DNA of 26,187 nt. Source: an uncultured Ruminococcus sp. GTDB taxonomy: Bacteria > Bacillota > Clostridia > Oscillospirales > CAG-272. This document shows, piece after piece, positions 16,797-24,873 of this stretch. The DNA lies in contig CACXBN010000029.1 in the NCBI GenBank assembly GCA_902765885.1, positions 1-26,187 on the forward strand, in the 5' to 3' direction. A program made the translations under genes and the position numbers. The notes under the pieces are model-generated. The model worked only from the letters and a program-made list of their open reading frames with translations, had not been told where the DNA came from and did no database searches. Numbering within the stretch: the first letter of the stretch is position 1; every line of letters begins with the position of its first letter.

Positions 16797-17484
16797 CGTT
16801 CTTAATATTCCTTAAGAGATCAGGTCTTTTTTCTTTTGTTATTTCCAGTGACTGATTTTTTCTCCATTCATCTATGTTTGCATGATGCCCGCTCAGAAGC
16901 ACTTCAGGCACTTCTCTGCCATGCCATACCGGAGGTCTTGTATATTGCGGATACTCCAGCATTCCTCCTTCGAAACTCTCTATCTCATGACATTCGGGAA
17001 GAGCAAGCACTCCATCGCACAGCCTGCCGACTGCATCGGCAACGATACATGCGGGGAGCTCTCCGCCGGTCAGCACATAGTCACCTACAGACAACTCCTC
17101 GTCAACTATCTCGTCAATCACTCTCTGGTCAATGCCTTCATAATGTCCGCATAAAAGCACAAGCCAATCCATTGATGAATACGATTTGGCTATGGATTGA
17201 TTGAATGTTCTGCCTTTGGGCGACATATATACAACATAAGGTTTGCTCTCAGACTCCCCGACAAGATGTCTGTAACAGTTGTATATCGGGTCCGGAGCCA
17301 TGAGCATTCCCCTTCCTCCGCCATAAGGAGTATCATCGACTCTGTGATGCTTGTCCTCGGAAAAATCCCTTATATTGACAGTCCTGATATCAAGCTTTCC
17401 CGCATTTCTGGATCTTCCGATAATACTTTCGGAAAGGAAGTTTTCGACCATTTCCGGAAACAGTGTCATTATGTCTATTCGCAT
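16783..17484 (-). CDS. trmD: tRNA (guanine37-N1)-methyltransferase TrmD
   Basis: A SPOUT methyltransferase that uses S-adenosylmethionine to methylate G37 next to the anticodon and so prevents frameshifting. It has 233 residues. The N-terminal MRIDIMTLFPEM, the basic HRVDDTPYGGGRGM region and the trefoil-knot motifs LCGHYEGIDQRV and VGDYVLTGGELPA are all intact. The usual conserved end is present (LSGHHANIDEWR). It overlaps rimM by 10 bases and ttcA by 14, indicating a coupled rimM-trmD-ttcA unit. The usual rpsP and rplS partners are not in this stretch. Confidence 0.98.
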   Translation of the reverse strand: MRIDIMTLFPEMVENFLSESIIGRSRNAGKLDIRTVNIRDFSEDKHHRVDDTPYGGGRGMLMAPDPIYNCYRHLVGESESKPYVVYMSPKGRTFNQSIAKSYSSMDWLVLLCGHYEGIDQRVIDEIVDEELSVGDYVLTGGELPACIVADAVGRLCDGVLALPECHEIESFEGGMLEYPQYTRPPVWHGREVPEVLLSGHHANIDEWRKNQSLEITKEKRPDLLRNIKNDEGT

Positions 17485-18020
17485 TTGTTTTCCCTCATTC
17501 CCTCGATAAGAGAAACAAATATCCCCGTATCTTCGCTGCCTTTCGATGCTTCCGTAACGATCTTCTTTACAAACTCCTTAACAACTGGAATCATAAATTT
17601 TCCGCCGTCCACATCTGAAACCACATATATTTCCTTTCCTGCAGGAGATATTACATCTGACAGCACACCGTATTTTTCATGAGTGATATCATCGATAACA
17701 TCAAGTCCTATGATGTCCTGAACAAAAACCGTCTCTCTGTCTTTTGAAAGATCTCCTCTGCGAGCATAAAACACCGTTCCCTTAAAAGAGATAGCTTTTT
17801 CCAGCGTATCGATTCCTTCTATATTGCAAAGCACAAAACTTTTGTGAACGGCTGACGACTTGACATGGTAAGCCTTGTAAGAGCCGTCCTTATCCAGTGT
17901 AAAAAGAGTTCTGAGTCTTGCAAGGATTTCCGGAGTATCACAATAAGATTCAAATCTGAGTGTTCCTCTTACTCCGTGCGTGTTTACTGCTTTTCCGCAT
18001 TCAAGGTATTCCCGAATCAT
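17475..18020 (-). CDS. rimM: Ribosome maturation factor RimM
   Basis: Helps mature the head of the 30S subunit by binding ribosomal protein S19. It has 181 residues. The N-terminal barrel begins with LECGKAVNTHGVRGTLRFES, close to the family's 'G.I...HGIRGEVKV', and the PRC-barrel follows (VQDIIGLDVI, then MIPVVKEFVKKI). The start is placed at the ATG at 18020, with GGTGA five bases upstream. The frame extends to a GTG at 18032 without any ribosome-binding site. It is preceded by an inverted-repeat leader and followed by overlapping trmD. Confidence 0.94.
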   Translation of the reverse strand: MIREYLECGKAVNTHGVRGTLRFESYCDTPEILARLRTLFTLDKDGSYKAYHVKSSAVHKSFVLCNIEGIDTLEKAISFKGTVFYARRGDLSKDRETVFVQDIIGLDVIDDITHEKYGVLSDVISPAGKEIYVVSDVDGGKFMIPVVKEFVKKIVTEASKGSEDTGIFVSLIEGMRENKCE

Positions 18021-18055
18021 ATTTATCACCACATTACACTTAAACTATAGATAAA

Positions 18056-18095
18056 GCGGTGAATCTAAACTGTTTTAAGTTTGAGTGTCCACCGC
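18056..18095 (-). promoter_or_regulatory. Leader hairpin between rsmA and rimM (possible terminator/attenuator)
   Basis: In the 82-base gap, GCGGTG (18056-18061) and CACCGC (18090-18095) are perfect inverted repeats enclosing a smaller AAACT/AGTTT stem. A second inverted pair, ACACTTAAAC and GTTTGAGTGT (about 18037-18046 and 18079-18088), overlaps it and could form an alternative fold. On the minus strand the stem is followed by TTTATCTAT, a weak T run. It may end the rsmA transcript or act in the rimM leader. Confidence 0.4.
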
Positions 18096-18102
18096 CGGTT
18101 GA

Positions 18103-19026
18103 TCATATGTATTTCAACATATGCGTTATTTTGCAAAAATCATAAGAAGAAAGCTTTTCCCCTCTTATATCACCGCGTATACCGCATTGTTCAAGAACTT
18201 TTAAGGTCTTTTCTTTAGAATATTTTGAACTCATGGAATTAATGAGTGTCTTCCTGCGCTGTCCGAATGCAAGCGCAATCGTTTCCCTGACTGACTCTGA
18301 GAATTCGGCAATTTCATTTTTTTCCCCTGTGAAATCAGGATAGATCTCTTTTATGCCTCCGTGAGGTATCATGGATACAACTGCCGATCTTACCTTTGGA
18401 GGAGGCAGAAAGTTTCCCGGAGAAACATCGAATAATTTTTTTGAGTCGGCATAGAGACCTATTGAAGCCGTGATGGCACCGTATTCGTTGCTACCGGGTC
18501 TTGATACTATTCTCTGAGCAACTTCGAGTTGTATCATGACAACCACCGACGAAAGCGGTATTTTTCTGTCCGGCTCGAATGACTCGAATATTTTCATTAT
18601 GACCGGGGATGTTATGTAATACGGAAGGTTTGCACAGATGCTGACCGTTCCCCCGTTGTCCGTAATATCGCGGAAATGTTCGTCTATAAGAGAAGCCAGG
18701 TCGGTTTTCATAAAATCGGCTTCCAGCACCTTATAGTTGTCATATTCTCCAAGCGCTTCATGGAGAAGCGGAATCAGTCCCCTGTCAAGCTCTATCGCAA
18801 GGACCTTATCATATTCCTGACACAGATACTGCGTCAGAGCACCTACCCCGGGACCTATTTCTATAACTCCGGCAGGTTTGTCACAGTCAGCGAAGGATCT
18901 GGAACTTTCCGCTATTCTTCTGGGAACTTCGGGATTGATGAGAAAATTCTGACCATACGACTTTTTTAGCGTAAGACCGTATTTTTCCATCAGCTCTCTC
19001 ACTGTATTTATGTCACAAAGCTGCAT
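18103..19026 (-). CDS. rsmA: 16S rRNA dimethyladenosine transferase RsmA/KsgA
   Basis: Dimethylates two adjacent adenosines in helix 45 of 16S rRNA, a late 30S checkpoint. It has 307 residues. Motifs in order: KKSYGQNFLIN (N-terminal signature), VIEIGPGVGALTQYL (SAM motif I), AIELDRGL, then the catalytic motif ANLPYYITSP. The C-terminal helical domain carries FGQRRKTLINSM. The start lies 2 bases after the stop of the epimerase-like gene, so coupling is likely. A leader hairpin and rimM follow. Confidence 0.98.
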   Translation of the reverse strand: MQLCDINTVRELMEKYGLTLKKSYGQNFLINPEVPRRIAESSRSFADCDKPAGVIEIGPGVGALTQYLCQEYDKVLAIELDRGLIPLLHEALGEYDNYKVLEADFMKTDLASLIDEHFRDITDNGGTVSICANLPYYITSPVIMKIFESFEPDRKIPLSSVVVMIQLEVAQRIVSRPGSNEYGAITASIGLYADSKKLFDVSPGNFLPPPKVRSAVVSMIPHGGIKEIYPDFTGEKNEIAEFSESVRETIALAFGQRRKTLINSMSSKYSKEKTLKVLEQCGIRGDIRGEKLSSYDFCKITHMLKYI

Positions 19027-19028
19027 AT

Positions 19029-19907
19029 TCAGATGATTTCCACATTATATCCGACCGCATATTCTTCACCTGGAGCAAGTGTGAGAGCGTATTTTTTGCT
19101 CTTCGCATCTGTCGTCTCGCTTACATTTGCAGGCAGACCGTTCCATGGTTCAAGGCATATAAACGGAGCTTTTTTATGCATCGGAGTCCATATTCCGAGA
19201 ACATTAAATCCCTCAAAGCCGAATTTTATTCCGTGACCGGTTTTTTCAGAAACAAGTTTCACGCTTTTGACAGGAAGATTTTCTATTATCAGAGCATCCC
19301 TGTCATAGTCTGAATACCTGAGCGGAAGTTTGTTTTTGCCTTTAAGAATATCGAGTTTAGGCACTGAATCATCCATATACGAGTCTTTCGTTATGGAAAC
19401 TACAGCGCCGTCCGTATTCTCAAAATAAATGCTGTAATCCTCAAACTCTCCGTCTTCCGGTGCCATCGGGACATTGAATCCGGGATGACCGCCTATGCAG
19501 AATGTCATCTCTTTTTTGTCATAGTTTTTAACCGAAAACACAGTTGAAAATCCCTTATCCGAGATTGAGTGATCTGCAGTAAGAACGTAGTAAAAAGGAT
19601 ATTTTTTAAGGCTTTCTTCAGTAGCCCTCTGCTCAACTTTGATCCTGTCTTTGGATATATACACAGGTTCAAATTCGTTTCTCCTTGCTATACCGTGCTT
19701 GGGCATCGGGTAATCTACTCCGTCATGCGACATTACATTGTCTTTGGCTGCGCACACGACCGGGAATAGGATAGGCGCCTTACCGTTCCAGTATTCCGGA
19801 TTACCCTGCCATACATATTCCACACCGTTTTTGACAAATGAAACCAGTTCTCCGCCATAGGTGTCTACTGCTCCGGAGACTTCATCTGATTTTAGCTTTA
19901 ATATCAT
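19029..19907 (-). CDS. Aldose 1-epimerase family protein (LacX-like)
   Basis: A 292-residue beta-supersandwich protein of the galactose-mutarotase superfamily (COG2017 type), which interconverts alpha and beta anomers of sugars or sugar phosphates. PILFPVVCAAKDN, PKHGIARRNEF and CIGGHPGFNVP match the sugar-binding and catalytic-histidine regions of LacX-like members. The catalytic Glu is probably in CLEPWNGLPAN. It has no signal peptide and so is cytoplasmic. The start is the ATG at 19907, with GGAG about 8 bases upstream; a TTG at 19922 lacks a ribosome-binding site. It lies between glyQS and rsmA. Its exact sugar is unknown. Confidence 0.9.
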   Translation of the reverse strand: MILKLKSDEVSGAVDTYGGELVSFVKNGVEYVWQGNPEYWNGKAPILFPVVCAAKDNVMSHDGVDYPMPKHGIARRNEFEPVYISKDRIKVEQRATEESLKKYPFYYVLTADHSISDKGFSTVFSVKNYDKKEMTFCIGGHPGFNVPMAPEDGEFEDYSIYFENTDGAVVSITKDSYMDDSVPKLDILKGKNKLPLRYSDYDRDALIIENLPVKSVKLVSEKTGHGIKFGFEGFNVLGIWTPMHKKAPFICLEPWNGLPANVSETTDAKSKKYALTLAPGEEYAVGYNVEII

Positions 19908-19947
19908 CTTTATTCTCCACAAGTGTTAAATTATATATATCCGTATA

Positions 19948-21351
19948 TCAGAACTCAATTTTTTTCTCGATATATGATGCAACCTCGTCTATCGGCATTC
20001 TTACCTGCTCCATCGTATCTCTGTCACGTATTGTTACACAGTTATCTTCAACGGAATCAAAGTCATAGCAAATGCAGAAAGGAGTTCCGATTTCATCCTG
20101 TCTGCGGTATCTTTTACCGATCGATCCCGCGTCATCAAATTCGACATTGAATTTTTTGGAAAGAGATGCATACAGGTTCTCTGCATTTTCAGAAAGTTTC
20201 TTCGAAAGAGGAAGAATTGCTGCTTTAACCGGAGCAAGTGCTGGATGGAGATGAAGGACGACTCTCGTGTCATTCTTTTCTTCGTCTATCAACTCTTCAT
20301 CATATGCATCACACAGGAAAGCAAGTGCAACACGGTCAGCCCCGAGAGAAGGTTCAACAACATACGGAATGTATTTTTCGTTTGTTTCGGGATCGAAATA
20401 TTCCATCGATTCACCGGAAGCATTCTGATGTTGAGTAAGGTCATAGTTCGTTCTGTCCGCTATTCCCCAGAGTTCTCCCCAACCGAACGGGAATAAGAAT
20501 TCAATATCAGTTGTTCCCTTTGAGTAGAAGCTGAGCTCTTCGGGATCATGATCACGAAGTCTGAGGTTTTCTTTCGTCATGCCGAGTGAATAGAGAAAAT
20601 TGGCACAATAGCCTCTCCAGTATGCAAACCAATCCAGGTCTGTGTCGGGTTTGCAGAAGAATTCGAGCTCCATCTGCTCAAATTCACGTGTTCTGAACAC
20701 AAAGTTTCCGGGAGTGATTTCATTACGGAATGATTTTCCTATCTGCGCAATTCCGAAAGGTATCTTTTTTCTTGTGGTTCTCTGAACATTTTTAAAGTTC
20801 ACAAATATTCCCTGTGCTGTCTCAGGTCTCAGATAAACAGTATTTGACGAATCTTCAGTTACACCGATAAATGTCTTGAACATGAGATTGAATTTTCTTA
20901 TTGGCGTAAAATCAGAGCTTCCACAGTCGGGACAGGTAATATGATTTTCTTTTATATATGCGCTCATCTCATCATCTGTCCAGCCTGCCGGGTTGATGTC
21001 AAGATTATTCTGAAATGCATAATCTTCAATAAGCTTGTCAGCTCTGTGACGGCTTTTGCATACCTTGCAGTCCATAAGAGGATCGGAAAAACCGCCTAGA
21101 TGCCCTGATGCGACCCATGTCTGAGGGTTCATTATTATAGCAGAGTCAAGACCTACATTATACGGACATTCAGTGACGAATTTCTTCCACCATGCTTTTT
21201 TGACATTGTTCTTGAATTCTACTCCAAGCGGGCCATAGTCCCAAGAATTCGAAAGACCGCCGTATATCTCGGAGCCTGCGTATATAAAGCCTCTGTTTTT
21301 GCAGAGCGCGACGATTTTATCCATTGTTTTTGATTCATTGCTCATTCTCAT
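19948..21351 (-). CDS. glyQS: Glycine--tRNA ligase, dimeric type (GlyQS)
   Basis: A class II aminoacyl-tRNA synthetase that charges tRNA-Gly. It has 467 residues and is the single-chain alpha2 type, not the alpha2beta2 GlyQ/GlyS pair. Motifs: YGPLGVEFKNNVKKAWW near the N-terminus, a CPDCG element, motif 2 (RPETAQGIFVNFKNV and GIAQIGKSFRNEITP) and motif 3 (VEPSLGADRVALAF), followed by an anticodon-binding domain with APVKAAILPL. It begins 30 bases after the LCP-like gene, with an AGGACAGG element upstream. The gap is too short for a glycine T-box leader. Confidence 0.97.
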   Translation of the reverse strand: MRMSNESKTMDKIVALCKNRGFIYAGSEIYGGLSNSWDYGPLGVEFKNNVKKAWWKKFVTECPYNVGLDSAIIMNPQTWVASGHLGGFSDPLMDCKVCKSRHRADKLIEDYAFQNNLDINPAGWTDDEMSAYIKENHITCPDCGSSDFTPIRKFNLMFKTFIGVTEDSSNTVYLRPETAQGIFVNFKNVQRTTRKKIPFGIAQIGKSFRNEITPGNFVFRTREFEQMELEFFCKPDTDLDWFAYWRGYCANFLYSLGMTKENLRLRDHDPEELSFYSKGTTDIEFLFPFGWGELWGIADRTNYDLTQHQNASGESMEYFDPETNEKYIPYVVEPSLGADRVALAFLCDAYDEELIDEEKNDTRVVLHLHPALAPVKAAILPLSKKLSENAENLYASLSKKFNVEFDDAGSIGKRYRRQDEIGTPFCICYDFDSVEDNCVTIRDRDTMEQVRMPIDEVASYIEKKIEF

Positions 21352-21381
21352 GTTTTTTACCTGTCCTTGATTATATATAGA

Positions 21382-22668
21382 TTATTTTGAAACTGCTTCT
21401 GCACTCTTTCTGTAAGGCATGAAAGCTTTGATGCTCTCTTCTGAATTGATATCGAAAAATGAATCCACGTCCTCAGTTGCTGAGTGATAGGAACATGGTA
21501 CCGTTATGATTACTTTCTTGAATTCTGAAGAAGATTTCATAACATCGTATATCCTGTAGAAATCCGATAGTCCGAAATCAGTAATGAATATCGGTTCATT
21601 AGGTTCGCTGAGTCCGTTGACTCCCGTCCCGTTCACCATATTTCCGCTAGGATAATTGACATTGTAACTTCCGTATGCAACGGAACCGTCGGGTCTCTGA
21701 ACACGGTTTACAATCTCATCCAGACTGTACCACTGATCATATGTGGTTATGAGCTGGCCTATCAGTGATTTCAGAGTATATTCATCCAGTGAAATAAAAT
21801 GATCATAGTATCTCTGAACTGCTTCTATAACGTAATCACGTTTTGTCGACAGTTCGGAAGAACTGTCTTCTCCGGCAGAAAGAAGGTAGTAGAAGTTTTC
21901 TCCTGTCAAAGAGATTTCTCCGGTGTTGAGAATAGTGTTGTTCTGGACATATTCGGTCTTTTTCTTACCATCCTCATCGACTACGGTTTCCTGTCTGCGG
22001 TATTTGAAAGTATAACCGGTTCCGTTTGAATAGATTGTTGCAGGTAGTTCAATGTAATTCTGGCCGGCCAGCTGTTCAAATTCATCAATATTATACCCTT
22101 CTATCAGAACGGTATAATCCATCTTACATCCGGTCATCATAAAAACAACATCTGAAACCTTGTCTTTCCCGAACAGACTCAGAATCTCTCCCAGAGATTT
22201 ATAACCATATTCGGTAAACACTCTTATTTCCGGTGAGAAGTATGAGTAAACAATCTCTTTTCTGTCCTTGTCAACTCTGAGGAGTACTATTGAGCTTGCC
22301 AGATTTTTTCTGTAACTTTTAGAGAGATAGCCAAGCACGGACAGCGGGTCACGGTCACTGAAATCCATTCCGTACATCGAATATCTTCCGGGAGTATAAT
22401 CATTGTACAGCTCCGGTCTGTAATTCGATGTAATAAACAAAACATTGAAACTGTCACCCTCTATTTTGGTTCCGGGCACAACCGGATTTGATGGGTCATC
22501 AGGATCATTCGTATCCTTTTTTATGATCTCATCAAGTCCTTCTCGTTCGTCTTCCAGTAAATCCGTAATAGTCCCGGTTATGATCCCGGTCGCAAAATAT
22601 GCGATTATCCCGAAAATAACAATCGCTATCAGAAATGTTATTCCGAAATTTTTAAATGCTGAGAGCAT
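21382..22668 (-). CDS. Membrane-anchored LytR-CpsA-Psr-like protein with degenerate active site
   Basis: A 428-residue protein with one N-terminal membrane helix (about residues 9-30), an acidic/Pro linker (about 36-63) and an extracellular domain. The domain layout resembles LCP proteins, which attach teichoic acids or capsule to peptidoglycan. SSIVLLRVDKDRKEIVYSYF aligns with the 'SDTMMLVRIDPKTKKVSVIS' block, and the MDYTVLIEGYNIDEFEQLAG block with the 'IDYYVKVNFDGFVKLVD' block. The catalytic 'RxDT' and 'PRDT' residues are missing (NLASS and SPEIR instead), so transferase activity is doubtful. The start is the ATG at 22668, with GGAGG 8 bases upstream and a promoter at 22700-22728. glyQS follows in the same direction. 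LCP membership is my inference. Confidence 0.65.
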   Translation of the reverse strand: MLSAFKNFGITFLIAIVIFGIIAYFATGIITGTITDLLEDEREGLDEIIKKDTNDPDDPSNPVVPGTKIEGDSFNVLFITSNYRPELYNDYTPGRYSMYGMDFSDRDPLSVLGYLSKSYRKNLASSIVLLRVDKDRKEIVYSYFSPEIRVFTEYGYKSLGEILSLFGKDKVSDVVFMMTGCKMDYTVLIEGYNIDEFEQLAGQNYIELPATIYSNGTGYTFKYRRQETVVDEDGKKKTEYVQNNTILNTGEISLTGENFYYLLSAGEDSSSELSTKRDYVIEAVQRYYDHFISLDEYTLKSLIGQLITTYDQWYSLDEIVNRVQRPDGSVAYGSYNVNYPSGNMVNGTGVNGLSEPNEPIFITDFGLSDFYRIYDVMKSSSEFKKVIITVPCSYHSATEDVDSFFDINSEESIKAFMPYRKSAEAVSK

Positions 22669-22699
22669 ATCCGTTCCCTCCATGAAAATATCAAGGATT

Positions 22700-22728
22700 A
22701 TTATACATCATGAACGCTGAAATTTCAA
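22700..22728 (-). promoter_or_regulatory. Sigma-A promoter for the LCP-like gene
   Basis: Read on the minus strand, TTGAAA (22728-22723), a 17-base spacer and TATAAT (22705-22700). Transcription would begin near 22693, about 25 bases before the ATG at 22668. This rules out a start further upstream in practice. Confidence 0.85.
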
Positions 22729-22748
22729 TAATTCATCGCTATCGTATC

Positions 22749-22777
22749 TTGAAATCCGGCAACAAAAAATGTATACT
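22749..22777 (+). promoter_or_regulatory. Sigma-A promoter for queH
   Basis: TTGAAA (22749-22754), a 17-base spacer and TATACT (22772-22777). Transcription would begin near 22784. The first in-frame ATG at 22769 overlaps the promoter, so queH must start at 22805. It is back-to-back with the LCP-like promoter; the two -35 boxes are 20 bases apart. Confidence 0.82.
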
Positions 22778-22804
22778 TCACTTGATATCAGTCAGGAGTT
22801 CAAA

Positions 22805-23434
22805 ATGGAAAACATACATGAGTTTTACAGAAGAGAATTTGAAAATTCGCTAAAAGAAGCAATGGCATCAGCACCCCCGAAAAAGCTGCTGCTGCATGTA
22901 TGCTGTGCGCCCTGTTCATCATATGTTCTCGAGTACATAGGCAAATACTTCAATACGACACTTTATTACTATAACCCGAACATTTTTCCGAAAGAGGAAT
23001 TCACTAAAAGGCTTGCCGAGCTCGAACGATTCAACGAAGAAGCAGGCCACAGGGGAGTTATCGTCAGTCCGGAATACAGAAGCGAAGAGTTTTTCGAAGA
23101 AGTAAAGGGATTCGAAAAACTGGGAGAAGGAAGCGAAAGATGCAGAAAATGCTACAGACTCCGTCTCAGGAAAACAGCCGAATATGCAGTGAGAAACGGA
23201 TTTGATTTTTTTACGACGACCCTTTCCATAAGTCCATACAAAAAATCCGACTGGCTGAATGAAATAGGCTGTGAGCTTGAGAAAGAATACGGGGTCAGGT
23301 ATCTCTGTGCCGATTTCAAAAAGAAGAACGGATATAAGAGATCAATAGAACTGTCAAAAGAATATTCTCTCTACCGGCAGAACTACTGCGGATGTATTTT
23401 CAGCCGTCAGGAAGCCGAAGAGCGCGAAAAATAA
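22805..23434 (+). CDS. queH: Epoxyqueuosine reductase QueH
   Basis: Reduces epoxyqueuosine to queuosine in tRNA, the last step of queuosine synthesis, replacing QueG in many Firmicutes. It has 209 residues. The cysteine motifs of the family are intact: HVCCAPCSS (residues 31-39), ERCRKCYRLRL, and YCGC near the end; they hold the iron-sulfur cluster and the second metal. TLSISPYKKS is the other conserved block. AGGAG (22794-22798) lies 6 bases before the ATG. It is a single-gene transcript between its own promoter and a terminator. Confidence 0.96.
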   Translation: MENIHEFYRREFENSLKEAMASAPPKKLLLHVCCAPCSSYVLEYIGKYFNTTLYYYNPNIFPKEEFTKRLAELERFNEEAGHRGVIVSPEYRSEEFFEEVKGFEKLGEGSERCRKCYRLRLRKTAEYAVRNGFDFFTTTLSISPYKKSDWLNEIGCELEKEYGVRYLCADFKKKNGYKRSIELSKEYSLYRQNYCGCIFSRQEAEEREK

Positions 23435-23438
23435 AACC

Positions 23439-23462
23439 GGGTATGCACATACATGCATACCC
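23439..23462. terminator. Bidirectional terminator between queH and the fucosidase gene
   Basis: A perfect 9-bp inverted repeat, GGGTATGCA and TGCATACCC, with a 6-base loop starts 4 bases after the queH stop. It is followed by ATATTTTAT on plus and by GGTTTTATTTTT on minus. The minus-strand T run is good, and the site is 16 bases after the fucosidase stop, so it probably ends both transcripts. Confidence 0.85.
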
Positions 23463-23478
23463 ATATTTTATCTTGATA

Positions 23479-24852
23479 TTACTTGTTCTCTTCCGGTTCC
23501 GGGCAAGAGTAAACCTTTATGTCGCGGAACACAGGCACATCTCTTGCGGAGGATATCGTGATTACTATCTGGTCGAGCCAGAAATCACGGAGTTTGCAGA
23601 TCTTCTTGTGGCCTATCGTAAATCCTTCGAAGAACTGCTCATCGTCCTCTTTATATGCGATTTTGAAGTTTTCAACACGCTGTCCTGCGTTTTCAATGTC
23701 TTCTCTCAAAACGACATATCTGATTCTTGTCCAGTCTTTAAACTGAAGTTTCAGAACGTACTGCAATTCGCTGATTTTGGTCGTGGTGAGCTCATAATCA
23801 ACGAGTTTTTCTTCACTGAATTCGTCTCTGATGAGATCTCCGAGTTCTTTAAGCCTGTCTATGTCTCTCTTGTCAAGTCTGCCGTTTGGCATCGGCGGAA
23901 CATTGAGATTAAACGAGGTATTGTTTCCGCATGAGTTCAGATATGTATTGAACAGTCTTTCAAGAGAGTGCGGTTCCTGATTTGTATGATAGAACCAGCT
24001 CGGTCTGATGGACATATCGATCTCCGCCCCTGTGAATGTCAATCCCTTGGAGAACATTATATTATTGATTTCACCGATATTTCCGTCATATGGCATTATC
24101 GTATCAAGACTGCCGACATCTGCCAAAGGACCTTCTCCTGTCTGGACTTCTGCTCTGTAGCAGAGTTCACGTGGTACGACAGCCCATTCACCGCGTCTCG
24201 CATTTCCGCCTTCATTTCCACACCAGCGGACATCCGGACCGTGATCGTTGAAAATACATGCATTTGGCTGATACTTCCTGATGAGTTCTATATATCTGGG
24301 GAAATCGTAAACCTGTTTTTTGCCGTTAGGTCCTTCAAAACAAGCCCCGTCAAACCAAATCATGAACAGTTCGCCATATCCGGTAAGCAGTTCCGTAAGC
24401 TGATTGCAATAGAAATCATTATATTCATCTGTGCCATAAGATTTGGCATTTCTGTCCCATGGGGAAAGATATATGCCAAACTTCAAACCGCCTCTGCGGC
24501 ACGCCTCAGCACACTCTTTGACGACGTCACCTTTTCCGTCCTTCCAAAGCTTGCTGTTTTTAACACAGTGTTCGGTATATTTTGAAGGCCACAGGCAGAA
24601 TCCGTCGTGATGCTTTGCAGTAAGAACGATTCCTTTCATGCCGGCCGACTTTGCGGCTTCGACCCACTCGTCACAGTTAAGGTCATAAGGGTTAAACAGC
24701 ATTTCATCTTCGTCGCCCTCTCCGATATCTTTATCTATCGCGGTAGGCATCGTGAAATGCACAAAAGCATAGAACTCCGTATCATACCATTCCATTTGAC
24801 GTCTGGTCGGTCTGACATTTGCTGCTTCCTTTAAAAATTCCCTAAGTTCCAT
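23479..24852 (-). CDS. GH29 alpha-L-fucosidase, cytoplasmic
   Basis: A retaining glycoside hydrolase that releases L-fucose from glycans. It has 457 residues and no signal peptide, so it acts inside the cell on imported oligosaccharides. The barrel shows FNPYDLNCDEWVEAAKSAGM, LTAKHHDGFCLWPS (H81, H82) and GIYLSPWDRN. The probable nucleophile is Asp168 in MIWFDGACFEG. An additional C-terminal beta region (from about residue 345) follows, as in many GH29 proteins. The start is placed at the ATG at 24852 behind GGGGGA; an ATG four codons upstream lacks a ribosome-binding site. It follows the zinc-ribbon gene by 21 bases. Linkage position specificity cannot be read from the sequence. Confidence 0.92.
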   Translation of the reverse strand: MELREFLKEAANVRPTRRQMEWYDTEFYAFVHFTMPTAIDKDIGEGDEDEMLFNPYDLNCDEWVEAAKSAGMKGIVLTAKHHDGFCLWPSKYTEHCVKNSKLWKDGKGDVVKECAEACRRGGLKFGIYLSPWDRNAKSYGTDEYNDFYCNQLTELLTGYGELFMIWFDGACFEGPNGKKQVYDFPRYIELIRKYQPNACIFNDHGPDVRWCGNEGGNARRGEWAVVPRELCYRAEVQTGEGPLADVGSLDTIMPYDGNIGEINNIMFSKGLTFTGAEIDMSIRPSWFYHTNQEPHSLERLFNTYLNSCGNNTSFNLNVPPMPNGRLDKRDIDRLKELGDLIRDEFSEEKLVDYELTTTKISELQYVLKLQFKDWTRIRYVVLREDIENAGQRVENFKIAYKEDDEQFFEGFTIGHKKICKLRDFWLDQIVITISSARDVPVFRDIKVYSCPEPEENK

Positions 24853-24873
24853 ATTGTCCCCCATGTGGATAAA

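Noticed and set aside
18038..18072. Possible promoter ahead of rimM (TATAGT on the minus strand)
   Set aside because: The -10 is fair but the -35 region at 17 bases is poor (CAGTTT). It also overlaps the inverted repeats, so I did not list it.
21362..21380. TATAAT-like sequence just before glyQS on the minus strand
   Set aside because: The matching position for a -35 box shows no resemblance to TTGACA, and the area is simply AT-rich intergenic DNA.
23392..23934. 180-codon plus-strand open frame overlapping the end of queH and the fucosidase gene
   Set aside because: It would run through the terminator hairpin and antisense to the fucosidase C-terminus, with no supporting signal.
23968..24585. 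205-codon plus-strand open frame inside the fucosidase gene
   Set aside because: It lies opposite the conserved GH29 barrel and has no promoter, ribosome-binding site or family signature.
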